DNA of 64,000 nt from Clostridiales bacterium (GCA_018369015.1 JAGZDD010000002.1:1-64000); one strand, 5' to 3'. Shown: positions 16,442-25,310, counted from the first letter of the stretch. A program made the numbers and translations. The notes: generated by a model not told the origin, from the letters alone.

Positions 16442-17239
16442 CTACACATGGATATCAAGTATCCTAAAGCCCCCAAAAACAGCAGCAATATACACGGCAA
16501 GACATATTGTCATAAATATTATTCCTGGGATATTACCGTAAAGCGCATCCATAAATCCCCCGGAAAAGAGCCTCATATACAGTAAAACCGCTACAGGTAT
16601 AACAACCATTAGTTTAAACTCATTGCCCTTTGCACTGACTAAAGTTCTAATCTCGTTTTCACTCTCAATTTTCGTCTTAATAGTTTCCACACTGCTTTTT
16701 ATGATCGCCGTCATACTCCCTCCGCCTCTTTTGGCAATTGCAATAACCTGAGAAAAGTTTTCAATATCTTCCACCATGCTTCTTTGGGCAAAATCCTCCA
16801 TACATTCCTCAATAGTTATATTCATATCAAGTTTTCTTTTAATCACTTCAAATTCCCGCACAATGTCATCCTCAGGACGATAGCTTAAAAGCAGCTCTTT
16901 CGATGCCTTTAAAAATGCGTATTCAAGTGTACTTCCTGTAGATATGAAGGAATAAAGTAAAATAATAGCATCCTTAAACTGTTCCACAAGCCGCTCACGG
17001 CGTTTTACAATCCGCCGTCTTCTTTCTAAAAAATACATAAATATTAACGCAGGAATAAAAAAAAGAAAGCTATACAAAGAGTTATAAAATAAATACCCAA
17101 CAGCAAGTAAAAGAGTGCCGGTACGTCCAATGAGCCATATCCATTCCCGAAAACTCAAATAATATGTATCATAGTCCAGCTCCTGGAAGTCTTCCTGCAG
17201 GGCTTTTCTTCCACATATTTTAATCTTTTTTCTATGCAA
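16442..17239 (-). CDS. TadB-like membrane platform protein
   Basis: The 265-residue type II secretion F family protein has membrane helices near 35-70 and 205-260 and a cytoplasmic T2SSF domain, including EQFKDAIILLYSFISTGSTLEYAF and the FSQVIAIAKRGGGSM stretch. With TadC it forms the platform that couples TadA ATPase motion to pilus growth. The likely start is TTG at 17239, because GGGAGG lies 8-9 bases upstream. A palindrome-rich repeat separates it from tadA. Confidence 0.82.
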   Translation of the reverse strand: MHRKKIKICGRKALQEDFQELDYDTYYLSFREWIWLIGRTGTLLLAVGYLFYNSLYSFLFFIPALIFMYFLERRRRIVKRRERLVEQFKDAIILLYSFISTGSTLEYAFLKASKELLLSYRPEDDIVREFEVIKRKLDMNITIEECMEDFAQRSMVEDIENFSQVIAIAKRGGGSMTAIIKSSVETIKTKIESENEIRTLVSAKGNEFKLMVVIPVAVLLYMRLFSGGFMDALYGNIPGIIFMTICLAVYIAAVFGGFRILDIHV

Positions 17240-17261
17240 TGTTTTTTCCTCCCATATGCTA

Positions 17262-17585
17262 TTACTATGAAAGCTATCAAGTGGACAGGCACAGGGGCAA
17301 GTTTACTTGACCCTGTGTATGTATATTTGATAACCCCAAGGTATGAGGACGGTTGCTGCGTGCCGGTGTTGCTAAGCGCCAGTGTTGCTGCGTGCCGGTG
17401 GCACGCGTCTAGCAACGACCGAAGTGGAACGTAGACCGCTTGTCCAGCAACGACCGGAACGAAGTGTAGACCACGCGTCTAGACCCACCGGAGCGGTAGC
17501 GGAGACTCCATAGGCACGGAGCAATCCTGGCTTTCATCCGTGGTGATGCCGCGTGCAGCGCGGCATGAATGTTTACTATGAAAGC
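17262..17585. repeat. 324-bp palindrome-rich intergenic repeat (copy A)
   Basis: This element fills the gap between tadA and tadB. It is bounded by the 13-base direct repeat TTACTATGAAAGC (17262-17274 and 17573-17585) and contains many small palindromes such as GTGCCGGTGGCAC. An inverted, alignable copy lies at 37015-37339. Its right boundary supplies the TAG stop of tadA. No open frame of note is present. Function is unknown; mobility, RNA structure or transcript processing are possible. Confidence 0.8.
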
Positions 17586-18874
17586 CCCGGAAACTCTAAA
17601 GGCAATCCGGCGGCCAAAAGCTTCTGTACATGCTTTAGAGGATTTCCTGTAGCTTTAAGCCTTCCTATAACCTTCGACGTATCTGGTTTCCAAAAGCCTC
17701 CTCCGTTTTTTGCCAGCGAACCATAGGTTCCGCTTTCCCGGACAAGAGGTTCCTCCTCAAAACAATACAACGGGTTATAAATAATTTCCCCATTTTCATA
17801 GCCCTCAATTTCTGTCACCTCAAGGACTTTCCGTGTTTTATCCCTAAGGCGGCCAAGGTGAATAACAATATCCAGCGATGACGCAATCTGTTGGCGGATC
17901 GCTTCCAGTGGAATGTCGGTTCCCATAAGCACCATTGTTTCAAGTCTGGACATCATATCTCTGACAGAGTTGCCATGCCCTGTTGACAGACTGCCATCAT
18001 GGCCCGTATTCATCGCAGACAGCATATCTATAGCCTCCGGTCCTCGGATTTCTCCAACAATAATACGATCTGGACGCATACGGAGAGAAGATTTAATCAA
18101 ATCCCTGATAGAAATTTCATTTTCGCCGTCCGCATTGGCATTGCGCACTTCCAGCCGCACAAGATTTTCAATACCTTTAATCTGCAGTTCAGCAGAATCT
18201 TCAATAGTAATGACTCTCTGATCTGAAGGAATATAGCCGGCCAGGGCATTAAGCATCGTTGTCTTTCCTGAACCGGTAGAACCTGAAATAAATATGTTAT
18301 ATCCCGCAATGACAAGCTCTTCCAGAAACCTAGTGGCCTCCAGGCTCAAAGATCCCCAGCGCACAAGACGGTCCATAGTAACTGCTTCCGCGCAAAACTT
18401 CCGGATTGTAAGTATGGGTCCATCAATTGCCACAGGCTTTAGCACCACATTAACACGGGAGCCGTCCTCCAGACGGGCATCTACAATGGGCGAGGCTTCA
18501 TTTACCTGACGGTTAGAACGGGAAACAATCTGCTGGATCACATCCTCAAGTTTCTCTGTCGATTCAAACCTTTTTTCCCATGGGTAAAGTCTGCCGCCCT
18601 TTTCATAAAATATCGCTCCGCCTCCATTTACCATAATTTCCGTAATATCTCTGTCATCAAGCAGTTCCTGCAGAAGATCCAGCCTTCGTATCGCGTTGAA
18701 CAGCTCCTGCTTTAATGTCAGCCGGGTAACAATACTCATATATGTTTCCTGACTTTTCGTCTGGATTCTGGAATCAATAATCTGCATAATTTCATCATCA
18801 GAATATTGCCGTTCCGGCGGCATATCTCCCATAATCTCAGCTCTCAGATCCTTTTTAATCTCATAATAATCCAT
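17576..18874 (-). CDS. tadA: TadA/CpaF-type pilus assembly ATPase
   Basis: The 432-residue hexameric ATPase powers Flp pilus extension and retraction. The P-loop is GSTGSGKTT at 198-206, the Asp box is ITIEDSAEL at 222-230, the Walker B region is RIIVGEIRG at 270-278 and the His box is TGHDGSLSTGH at 290-300. The longer frame begins with TTG at 18898, but the GGGAGGAA site makes the ATG at 18874 the better start. It overlaps the TadZ-like gene by 14 bp. Confidence 0.93.
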   Translation of the reverse strand: MDYYEIKKDLRAEIMGDMPPERQYSDDEIMQIIDSRIQTKSQETYMSIVTRLTLKQELFNAIRRLDLLQELLDDRDITEIMVNGGGAIFYEKGGRLYPWEKRFESTEKLEDVIQQIVSRSNRQVNEASPIVDARLEDGSRVNVVLKPVAIDGPILTIRKFCAEAVTMDRLVRWGSLSLEATRFLEELVIAGYNIFISGSTGSGKTTMLNALAGYIPSDQRVITIEDSAELQIKGIENLVRLEVRNANADGENEISIRDLIKSSLRMRPDRIIVGEIRGPEAIDMLSAMNTGHDGSLSTGHGNSVRDMMSRLETMVLMGTDIPLEAIRQQIASSLDIVIHLGRLRDKTRKVLEVTEIEGYENGEIIYNPLYCFEEEPLVRESGTYGSLAKNGGGFWKPDTSKVIGRLKATGNPLKHVQKLLAAGLPLEFPGLS

Positions 18875-19889
18875 CACAGGTTCCTCCCATTGAAACAAAT
18901 TTTATTTTGTCTGCAATTAAATGCTTCCCCATAAATTCCAAAGTATCCTTAAAATGCCGGCATACCTCCTCATCCTCCGGCGTCCAGGGAACATAAATTT
19001 CTGAGCAAAGCTCCAAAAGACACAGCCCTGGCACTTCATTGCCAAAATTAATAATAATAAAAGAATATCCAGACTGGCGGATCACCTGTTCCAGCCAGTA
19101 ATACCACTCCTCCTCCCCAATTTCTTTTAAATCGTAAGGACACAAAACAGGAGGTATAATATCTAAATCTCCATCCTTTTGAACATAATCCTCCAGGCTC
19201 GCTGCCGGCTTTGATTTTACCGTACTGCCCGAGCCAAAGGTTCCTGAAGATTCAGCGACAGCTAAAGGCTCCCTGTTCAAAAAATCTTTATGTTTTACAC
19301 ATTCCTTAATTGCAAGAATCAGTTCTGAAAGGCCTTTGGAGCTGTTGCTTCCCGAAAAAAATTCTTCCAGGCTTAAATATAATCCATGGCTGCTGCTTCC
19401 CAGCTTTTGAGCCAAAGACCAGGCAAAGCTTCTCTGAATACGCTTATTTTCAGGCGAATAAACACCGATTAGTTTTACTTGTGTATTTCTTAAAGATTCA
19501 GGATGAATTAGAAATTCCCCCCGTGCTGCACACACATCGAGAATGTGGTCATAAATCTTCCGGGCAGACTGATATTTATCAAGAATATCCACCGGATCTT
19601 TAGTATTCCCTGGGATCTTCGCCACATCAATCCCCCGCCCCTCATTAAGATAAATGACTGGAGTCCGCTCCTGTATAGCAAGACTGCTCCCCCTGCCCTT
19701 TTGTATATCTGCAAAATAAATTAAATTAGCCAGAAGTACCCCGGGCTCTTCATCCTCCTTTTCCATAGATTTCAGACCTGTATAGGTCCGTACAATAAAT
19801 GGTGAGTATTCCCTATGCTGAATATAACTATTGAGCCGGTTCAGATAAATCTCATCCGGGTCGCATATGTATAATAAAATGTTCTTCAC
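18861..19889 (-). CDS. TadZ/CpaE-like protein lacking a P-loop
   Basis: The 342-residue protein sits where tadZ normally does, just before tadA. The N-terminal half resembles a receiver-like CpaE domain (ILLYICDPDEIYLNRL). The second half has the layout of a MinD/ParA-type fold, but the deviant Walker A is gone: the segment is GVYSPENKRIQRSFA. It probably localises the machine without ATP turnover. The start is GTG at 19889 after GAGGAGGGAAG. Sequence identity to known TadZ looks low, so the name relies on position and fold pattern. Confidence 0.65.
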   Translation of the reverse strand: MKNILLYICDPDEIYLNRLNSYIQHREYSPFIVRTYTGLKSMEKEDEEPGVLLANLIYFADIQKGRGSSLAIQERTPVIYLNEGRGIDVAKIPGNTKDPVDILDKYQSARKIYDHILDVCAARGEFLIHPESLRNTQVKLIGVYSPENKRIQRSFAWSLAQKLGSSSHGLYLSLEEFFSGSNSSKGLSELILAIKECVKHKDFLNREPLAVAESSGTFGSGSTVKSKPAASLEDYVQKDGDLDIIPPVLCPYDLKEIGEEEWYYWLEQVIRQSGYSFIIINFGNEVPGLCLLELCSEIYVPWTPEDEEVCRHFKDTLEFMGKHLIADKIKFVSMGGTCDGLL

Positions 19890-20010
19890 GCACTTCCCTC
19901 CTCGTATAATACGCTTTCAGCCCGGGCCCCGTGCGGCACTGCCATGCGTACACACAGATTGCCCGCGCCCTCCTTAAATCCAGGTTTTACCTCCGGCTTA
20001 AATCCAGATT

Positions 20011-20541
20011 TTAATTTACAGGTGTCCTTCCTATAAGAAAATAAATACATACCCCCAACGCGATACACAGGGAAAAGTGTACAGTTTCTCCTTTCTCAGG
20101 CGATTTAAGGTCATAGTACGGCCCCAAAAAATGTTTTGATTTAACTTGACAAATATAATGGAAAAAATTTTTCAGACGGGGTAAGAAATTACGGTGCTTT
20201 ATCATTAATGTAAGTGAAATAACAGCTCCAATGAAAAAGGCTGTTATCAGAGAAAAGATACTTCCTTTAAATCCGGTAAAAGCTCCGGCTGCCATAAGCA
20301 ATTTTATATCCCCAGCTCCCAGCATAGACAGCCCGTAAAGCGGAAGGAGCAGGGCAAAAGGGAGAAAACAACCTGCCAGGGAATCTTTAGCCCCCCAAAG
20401 GCCACTCTCATAGGTATTCAGCCCAATGCCTACCACAGCGGCAGGCAAAAGAAGAAAATTAGAAATTCTGTATGAATCAAAATCCATCCAGACTGCGGCA
20501 GACATTACTGCCAAAATCAGGCCATCCATAAAAAGCTGCAA
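20011..20541 (-). CDS. A24-family prepilin peptidase, first gene of the tad operon
   Basis: The 176-residue membrane protein (TadV/CpaA type) has both catalytic aspartates: MDFDSYRISN near 18-27 and LGAGDIKLLMAAGAF near 73-87. It cleaves Flp prepilins at the membrane. The start appears to be TTG at 20541, because AGAGGTGAT lies just upstream. It is the promoter-proximal gene; 121 bp separate it from the TadZ-like gene, where no convincing gene was found. Confidence 0.85.
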   Translation of the reverse strand: MQLFMDGLILAVMSAAVWMDFDSYRISNFLLLPAAVVGIGLNTYESGLWGAKDSLAGCFLPFALLLPLYGLSMLGAGDIKLLMAAGAFTGFKGSIFSLITAFFIGAVISLTLMIKHRNFLPRLKNFFHYICQVKSKHFLGPYYDLKSPEKGETVHFSLCIALGVCIYFLIGRTPVN

Positions 20542-20624
20542 TCAATCACCTCTTTAAGTTTTGTTTATAGTTGTGGGAAATTTATAGAAGCTTTAATCTT
20601 TTGAAATGAAATAGGAACTTTTTA

Positions 20625-20759
20625 GTAACAGTTCAGCCAAGTCTGCGCACTTGCTACGCTGACCGTCAGAAAGTGAAGCAGGAATGCAAAAATCCCATCG
20701 CCGCAGGCGATTTTTAATGGATTTTTGCAGGTAACAGTTCAGTATGGCTGAACTGTTAC
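20625..20759. mobile_element. 135-bp MITE with perfect 8-bp target duplication
   Basis: Terminal repeats GTAACAGTTCAGCC and GGCTGAACTGTTAC bound the element. The flanks at 20617-20624 and 20760-20767 are both ACTTTTTA, an exact 8-bp duplication. A hairpin with arms GCAAAAATCC and GGATTTTTGC lies inside. It sits in the leader between the tad promoter and the first tad gene, where it could act as an attenuator or RNA stability element. Confidence 0.9.
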
Positions 20760-20798
20760 ACTTTTTAAATATTTTGTAGAAGCTTATGTTGTAATCTG

Positions 20799-20828
20799 AT
20801 TATATACCTTTACAATATCCATTGTAAA
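20799..20828 (-). promoter_or_regulatory. tad operon promoter with overlapping palindrome
   Basis: On the minus strand, TTTACA (20828-20823) and TATAAT (20804-20799) are 18 bp apart. The perfect inverted repeat TTTACAAT-N4-ATTGTAAA (20809-20828) covers the -35 and spacer, a likely operator. The leader from here to the first gene is about 250 bases and contains the MITE. Confidence 0.6.
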
Positions 20829-20847
20829 CCCCTGAATTGCAGAACAT

Positions 20848-20916
20848 TTCGACATGGTTCGACAGCAGGCGCCAGCAAATTCCATAAACCTCCGCCAGAG
20901 CGACAATGGTGTCGAA
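20848..20916 (-). promoter_or_regulatory. Three Spo0A-box matches upstream of the tad promoter
   Basis: The Spo0A consensus TGTCGAA occurs on the minus strand at 20864-20858 and 20854-20848, exactly 10 bp apart as in tandem Spo0A dimer sites, and once on the plus strand at 20910-20916. All lie 20-90 bp upstream of the tad -35. This suggests control by Spo0A; no gel-shift or regulon evidence is available here. Confidence 0.6.
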
Positions 20917-20961
20917 AAGTTCCAGAGAAACACGCGGATTTCGATGGAAAATCCAAAACAA

Positions 20962-20991
20962 GAGGCTGCAGCTCCCCAAGCTACAGCCTCC
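20962..20991 (-). terminator. Intrinsic terminator after glgB
   Basis: A stem of about 12 bp (GAGGCTGTAGCT with AGCTGCAGCCTC) is followed on the minus strand by CTTGTTTTGG. It lies 15 bp beyond the glgB stop. Confidence 0.7.
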
Positions 20992-21005
20992 CTCTATTTC
21001 TCAAT

Positions 21006-22997
21006 TCAATTTTCCTTCTCTGGAACGTATCTTTTACATCCCAGCTTTTTTCTCACAATTTTTGTTCCTGCTCTCAATCGGCTCTTAATCGGCTTCACAT
21101 AGTCAAATTCAAAGGCAACAACACCGTAGGCGGGTACGTCAAAAACGAGAGAATAGTCCTTGTAATCCCACGGTGTTCCCGACGCTTTAATCGTTGTCAT
21201 TGGGAAACAGCCGCTTCCGCCAAAGTCTTTTTCATCGCTTGTAAAAATCTGACGGTATTCCCCTGGACACAGCGCGCCTACACGATGTTTTTCATAAGTG
21301 ACCGGAGAAAAATTAAAATGGAATAAAAGACAGCGTTTTTTGTCTTTGGTCATACGGCAGAAGGTCAGCATATTATGCTCGGCATCCGCGCCGTTAATCC
21401 ACTCAAAGCCGCCTTCATGGCAGTCCAGCTCGTATAAGGCCGGATGGCCCTTATATAGATGGAGCAATGCTTTCATATAATTATTAATTTGACGGTTTGC
21501 CGGCTCATTATCGAGAAGATACCAGTCCAGGCTGCGCGCCTCGCTCCACTCTCTAAATTGTGCAAAATCCTGCCCCATAAATAAAAGCTTTTTGCCCGGA
21601 TGGGCCATCATTAAACCGTAGGCGGCCCTTAAATTGCCAAACTTATCAGGAAGCTCGCCAGGCATCTTGTTAATCATCGAGCATTTCAAATGAACAACCT
21701 CATCGTGGGAAAGCACAAGAATAAAGTTTTCACTGAAAGCGTAGCTAAAGCTGAAGGTCAGTTCATTTTGGTGGTATTGTCTGAAATAAGGGTCTGTTTT
21801 CATATATTCAAGAAAATCATGCATCCATCCCATATTCCATTTATAGGTAAAACCAAGCCCTCCATCCTCCGCAGGCCGCGATACCTTTGGAAATGCCGTA
21901 GATTCCTCGGCAATCATAATAGCTCCTGGAGCCCTCTTATCAATGATAGAGTTTAAATGCTTTAAAAATTCAATCGCCTCATAATTTTTGTTGCCGCCGT
22001 CTTTATTTGGAATCCACTCGCCAGCCTGACGGCCATAATCCAAATACAGCATGGACGCTACGGCGTCAACTCTAAGCCCGTCCACATGGAATTTTTCAAT
22101 CCAGAATAACGCATTGGCCACAAGAAAATTCTTTACCTGAGGCCGTTCATAATTGAAAATATACGTTCCCCAGTGGGCATGTTCTCCTTTGCGGGGGTCC
22201 GGGTGCTCATAGACGGCCTCGCCGTCAAACCGCCCCAGTCCATGGGCGTCCTTCGGGAAATGTGCAGGCACCCAGTCCAAAATCACGCCGATTCCTCTTT
22301 GATGAAGATAATCAATCATATACATAAAATCCGAGGCATTTCCGTACCGGCTTGTGGGCGCATAATATCCCGTCACCTGATACCCCCATGAGCCGTCAAA
22401 GGGATGCTCGGCAATACCCATAAGCTCCACATGGGTGTACCCCATGTAATTCACATAATCCGCCAGCTCCGGCGCCAGATCCCGGTAGGTACGAAAGCCG
22501 CAGTTAGCGCCGGTTTCATCCTTTTTCCAGGAACCAAGATGAACCTCATAAATCGACATGGGGCGGTCAATCGTTGCGGCATTTTTCTTATATTCCTGCC
22601 AGGGCTCGTCATTCCACTCATAACCAGAAAGATCTGTAACAACAGAAGCCGTTTCCGGACGGAGCTGTGCCCCGTTTCCATAAGGGTCCGCCTTAAATAA
22701 AATATCGCCGTTTTTCGTTTCAATAGCAAATTTATACAAATCGCCAACCTTTATATCCGGTATAAAGCCATCATAAATTCCCGACTTTTCAACCTGTGTT
22801 AAAGGATTTTCTCCGGCCGTCCACTCGTTAAAATCCCCGACAACGCTCACCGCCTTAGCGTTGGGCGCCCAAACGGCGAAGTAAGCACCCTCAGTTCCTT
22901 TAAAGGTTGCAGGGTGCGCCCCCATTTTATTATAAATTTCATAATGAGTTCCGGCATTAAATAAATAAACATCCAGATCTGTAATCTTATTAACCAT
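21006..22997 (-). CDS. glgB: 1,4-alpha-glucan branching enzyme
   Basis: The 663-residue GH13 enzyme forms alpha-1,6 branches in glycogen-like glucan. An N-terminal CBM48 domain (about 25-115, with YFAVWAPNAKAVSVVGDFN) precedes the barrel. Catalytic residues are D311 in GLRVDAVASMLY, E364 in IAEESTAFP and D432 in LSHDEVVH. The frame extends upstream, but GAGGAGG before the ATG at 22997 and homology set the start. It lies downstream of a TetR gene and a GH13 hydrolase in one operon. Confidence 0.93.
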   Translation of the reverse strand: MVNKITDLDVYLFNAGTHYEIYNKMGAHPATFKGTEGAYFAVWAPNAKAVSVVGDFNEWTAGENPLTQVEKSGIYDGFIPDIKVGDLYKFAIETKNGDILFKADPYGNGAQLRPETASVVTDLSGYEWNDEPWQEYKKNAATIDRPMSIYEVHLGSWKKDETGANCGFRTYRDLAPELADYVNYMGYTHVELMGIAEHPFDGSWGYQVTGYYAPTSRYGNASDFMYMIDYLHQRGIGVILDWVPAHFPKDAHGLGRFDGEAVYEHPDPRKGEHAHWGTYIFNYERPQVKNFLVANALFWIEKFHVDGLRVDAVASMLYLDYGRQAGEWIPNKDGGNKNYEAIEFLKHLNSIIDKRAPGAIMIAEESTAFPKVSRPAEDGGLGFTYKWNMGWMHDFLEYMKTDPYFRQYHQNELTFSFSYAFSENFILVLSHDEVVHLKCSMINKMPGELPDKFGNLRAAYGLMMAHPGKKLLFMGQDFAQFREWSEARSLDWYLLDNEPANRQINNYMKALLHLYKGHPALYELDCHEGGFEWINGADAEHNMLTFCRMTKDKKRCLLFHFNFSPVTYEKHRVGALCPGEYRQIFTSDEKDFGGSGCFPMTTIKASGTPWDYKDYSLVFDVPAYGVVAFEFDYVKPIKSRLRAGTKIVRKKLGCKRYVPEKEN

Positions 22998-23061
22998 AAA
23001 TTTCCTCCTCGTCCGGCGCCGCTTTCCCTTCTCCTCTATAACAGAGGTATCCGGCTGCTTC

Positions 23062-24414
23062 CTAAGCGCGTTCAAGCCTGAACACTTTTGCTCCGTTAGG
23101 TTCAATGGAAATATCCAGGTTATCCCCCTGCATTTCCACAGCCTCCCCTGTCAATAGATCTTTACAGCTTTTCCCGGCAAATGGAAGCTTAATATGAAGC
23201 CCTGCTTCCTGTTCATCATTATTTAATATTGTTATGCAAGCCTTGTCCTCATACACCCGGGCGTACGCATACTGGCGGTTGGTAAGCAAAAGTTCCACCT
23301 GCTCCCCTTGCTCAAGCTCCGGACAGCTTGTATGAATATGCGCCAGCTTTTTTATAAACGTTTCAAGCTCTGCATTAGGCTTTTTTAAATCCTTCAAATC
23401 GATTTCCGGCCTTAAGCCGTCATCACTGCCGTTTTCCTTATGGCCCTCGATCCCCCACTCTGAACCGTAATAAATGGAAGGAATACCAATCGTCGTAAAC
23501 AAAAATGCATAAACAGGGAAAAGATTCTTTTTATTTTCCAATTTGTTGTAAATGCGGTCCACATCATGGTTATCGACAAAATTGTACAGGCGGGCATCCT
23601 TGCATATCCCATAATTTTTATCATACAGCCTGCGTATGGAATGGGCCATTTCAAAATAATTATGGGAATTATGTGCCGAAAAAATACCTTTGTGCAATTC
23701 ATAATTCGTCACCGAATGTAAAGTTTCATTGTTGGCCCAACGCCCGTAATCTCCATGAATCACCTCGCCCATAAGCCAAAACTCCGGCTTAACCTCGTTT
23801 GCAAGCCGGCGCAGCCGTTTCATAAAATCACAATCCAACACATCGGCACAGTCCAGACGTATACCGTCAATATCAAAGGTCTCTACCCAAAACCTTACCA
23901 CATCCAGCAAATAATCCTTTACTGCCAAATTCCCCATATTCAGCTTCGGAAGCTGGGGATAGCCGTGCCACGATTCATAGGAAAAATCATCGCCAAGAGG
24001 GCTATGGCCCCCAAAATTCACCCAGCAATACCAATCCTTCCCCCATGAATTTTCTCTCTGCTCTATCAGATTTTTAAAAGCAAAAAAATCTCTGCCCGTA
24101 TGGTTAAAAACGCCATCCACAACAACCCTGATTCCTGCTTCGTGGCATTTTTTTACCCAGGCGGCAAAATCCTCATTCGTTCCAAGCCTGCCATCCACCT
24201 TTTTATAGTCTGTCGTATCATACCCATGGGTAGCAGATTCAAATAACGGCCCTATATAAACTGCTGTACAGCCCAGTTCCTCCATATGAGGAATCCATAA
24301 GTTAAGCTGTTCAAAGCCCTTTCCATTCCCCTGATAATCATTTTCCTTTGGTGCCCCACATAATCCTAAAGGATATATGTGATAAAATACTGCACTGTCA
24401 TACCATGCTGCCAT
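23062..24414 (-). CDS. GH13 alpha-amylase-family glycosidase
   Basis: The 450-residue enzyme lacks a signal peptide, so it acts in the cytosol on maltodextrin or glycogen fragments. GH13 motifs are VVVDGVFNHTG (96-106), GIRLDCADVL with nucleophile D188, MGEVIHGDY with E217 and FVDNHDVDR with D284. GGAGG lies before the ATG at 24414. A C-terminal beta domain follows the barrel. The exact specificity (alpha-glucosidase, cyclomaltodextrinase or amylase) cannot be read from sequence. It is transcribed between tetR and glgB. Confidence 0.88.
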   Translation of the reverse strand: MAAWYDSAVFYHIYPLGLCGAPKENDYQGNGKGFEQLNLWIPHMEELGCTAVYIGPLFESATHGYDTTDYKKVDGRLGTNEDFAAWVKKCHEAGIRVVVDGVFNHTGRDFFAFKNLIEQRENSWGKDWYCWVNFGGHSPLGDDFSYESWHGYPQLPKLNMGNLAVKDYLLDVVRFWVETFDIDGIRLDCADVLDCDFMKRLRRLANEVKPEFWLMGEVIHGDYGRWANNETLHSVTNYELHKGIFSAHNSHNYFEMAHSIRRLYDKNYGICKDARLYNFVDNHDVDRIYNKLENKKNLFPVYAFLFTTIGIPSIYYGSEWGIEGHKENGSDDGLRPEIDLKDLKKPNAELETFIKKLAHIHTSCPELEQGEQVELLLTNRQYAYARVYEDKACITILNNDEQEAGLHIKLPFAGKSCKDLLTGEAVEMQGDNLDISIEPNGAKVFRLERA

Positions 24415-24440
24415 ACAAAAAAACCTCCATTTTATATTTC

Positions 24441-25019
24441 TCAAACATAAATACCATGCAAAAACTGATGAACAACGGCAAAGGCCTGCTCATCGCTGAT
24501 CGAATCGCCGTGCCCGTTATCACGGCCAAACCAATATAAAAGATAATGATTCAAAAAGCCGATAAATGTAACTGCATACTGTTCCTGGCGGCCATTCATA
24601 TTTCCAATAATATCCCCGGCCTGCTCAAACAGTCGGGTGAACAGCCGATGCTGATGTCTGCGTATCCCGGCGCTGGCTTTATAGGAATCGCTTTCCTCCC
24701 CTGAATACATCATACTCATAACCAGCTTATAAAATTCTTTATTTCCAGCGACAAGCTGAAAATAAGTCTTTGCCGTTCGGTATAATGTCATTGGCAAATC
24801 CCCTTCGTAGACGGCCGCAGTCTCAAGCGTATCAGCAAAGGCCGAGTAATACCGGTCAATCAGGCTCTCCAAAAGCCCGTATTTACTGCCAAAATAATGA
24901 TAGAGCGTCGGCTTCGTGACCTGCGCAGCCTCGGCGATCTCCTGGACGCCTACCGCATCATAGCCCTTGGCATAAAACAAATGCAAGGCACTTTTTAATA
25001 TATTTTCACGATTATCCAT
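24441..25019 (-). CDS. TetR-family repressor of the glucan operon
   Basis: The 192-residue protein has a TetR N-terminal HTH (LKSALHLFYAKGYDAVGVQE, then AEAAQVTKPTLYHYFGSKYGLL) and a helical ligand domain. It starts the operon that carries the GH13 hydrolase and glgB, with 26 bp to the next gene, and its own promoter holds a fitting palindrome, so autoregulation is likely. The inducer is unknown; a sugar or small molecule is possible. AGGAGG precedes the ATG. Confidence 0.88.
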   Translation of the reverse strand: MDNRENILKSALHLFYAKGYDAVGVQEIAEAAQVTKPTLYHYFGSKYGLLESLIDRYYSAFADTLETAAVYEGDLPMTLYRTAKTYFQLVAGNKEFYKLVMSMMYSGEESDSYKASAGIRRHQHRLFTRLFEQAGDIIGNMNGRQEQYAVTFIGFLNHYLLYWFGRDNGHGDSISDEQAFAVVHQFLHGIYV

Positions 25020-25037
25020 GTGCGCCTCCTTGTAAAT

Positions 25038-25066
25038 AGTATACCAATCGGTATATATGTTGTCAA
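25038..25066 (-). promoter_or_regulatory. TetR operon promoter with palindromic operator in the spacer
   Basis: TTGACA (25066-25061) and TATACT (25043-25038) are exactly 17 bp apart on the minus strand. The palindrome TATACC-AATC-GGTATA (25040-25055) covers the -10 and the spacer. A bound dimer would block RNA polymerase. The leader is only about 12 bases. Confidence 0.75.
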
Positions 25067-25137
25067 GAAAAAGAGCCTAGGCTTTGATAAATAATGTAAT
25101 TATCCAAGCCCAAGCTCTTTTATACATCATATTACAT

Positions 25138-25303
25138 GTAACAGTTTGGCCCGCGCCATTCGCAAAGCCGCGCTAACGCGCTTTCCGCCGCTTCGCGGCT
25201 GCCTTTGTTCATAACCTGGCGCTCCCTCAGCCGGGAGCAATAGGCCCCAAATCGTGTAAACACGATTTGGGGCCTATCACTTCGCGGCTGGCTGAACTGT
25301 TAC
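25138..25303. mobile_element. 166-bp MITE (copy 2) with perfect 8-bp target duplication
   Basis: This is the inverted relative of the element at 4627-4791. It runs from GTAACAGTTTGGCC to GGCTGAACTGTTAC. The flanks are TATTACAT on both sides (25130-25137 and 25304-25311), an exact 8-bp duplication. The stem around TGTAAACA is GC-rich here, whereas in copy 1 the same pairs are A/T, so pairing is preserved. It ends next to the stop codon of the TPR/AAA gene. Confidence 0.9.
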
Positions 25304-25310
25304 TATTACA

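Noticed and set aside
19886..20068. 60-codon minus-strand frame between the peptidase and the TadZ-like gene
   Set aside because: It overlaps the peptidase end, has no fitting ribosome binding site and no family resemblance.
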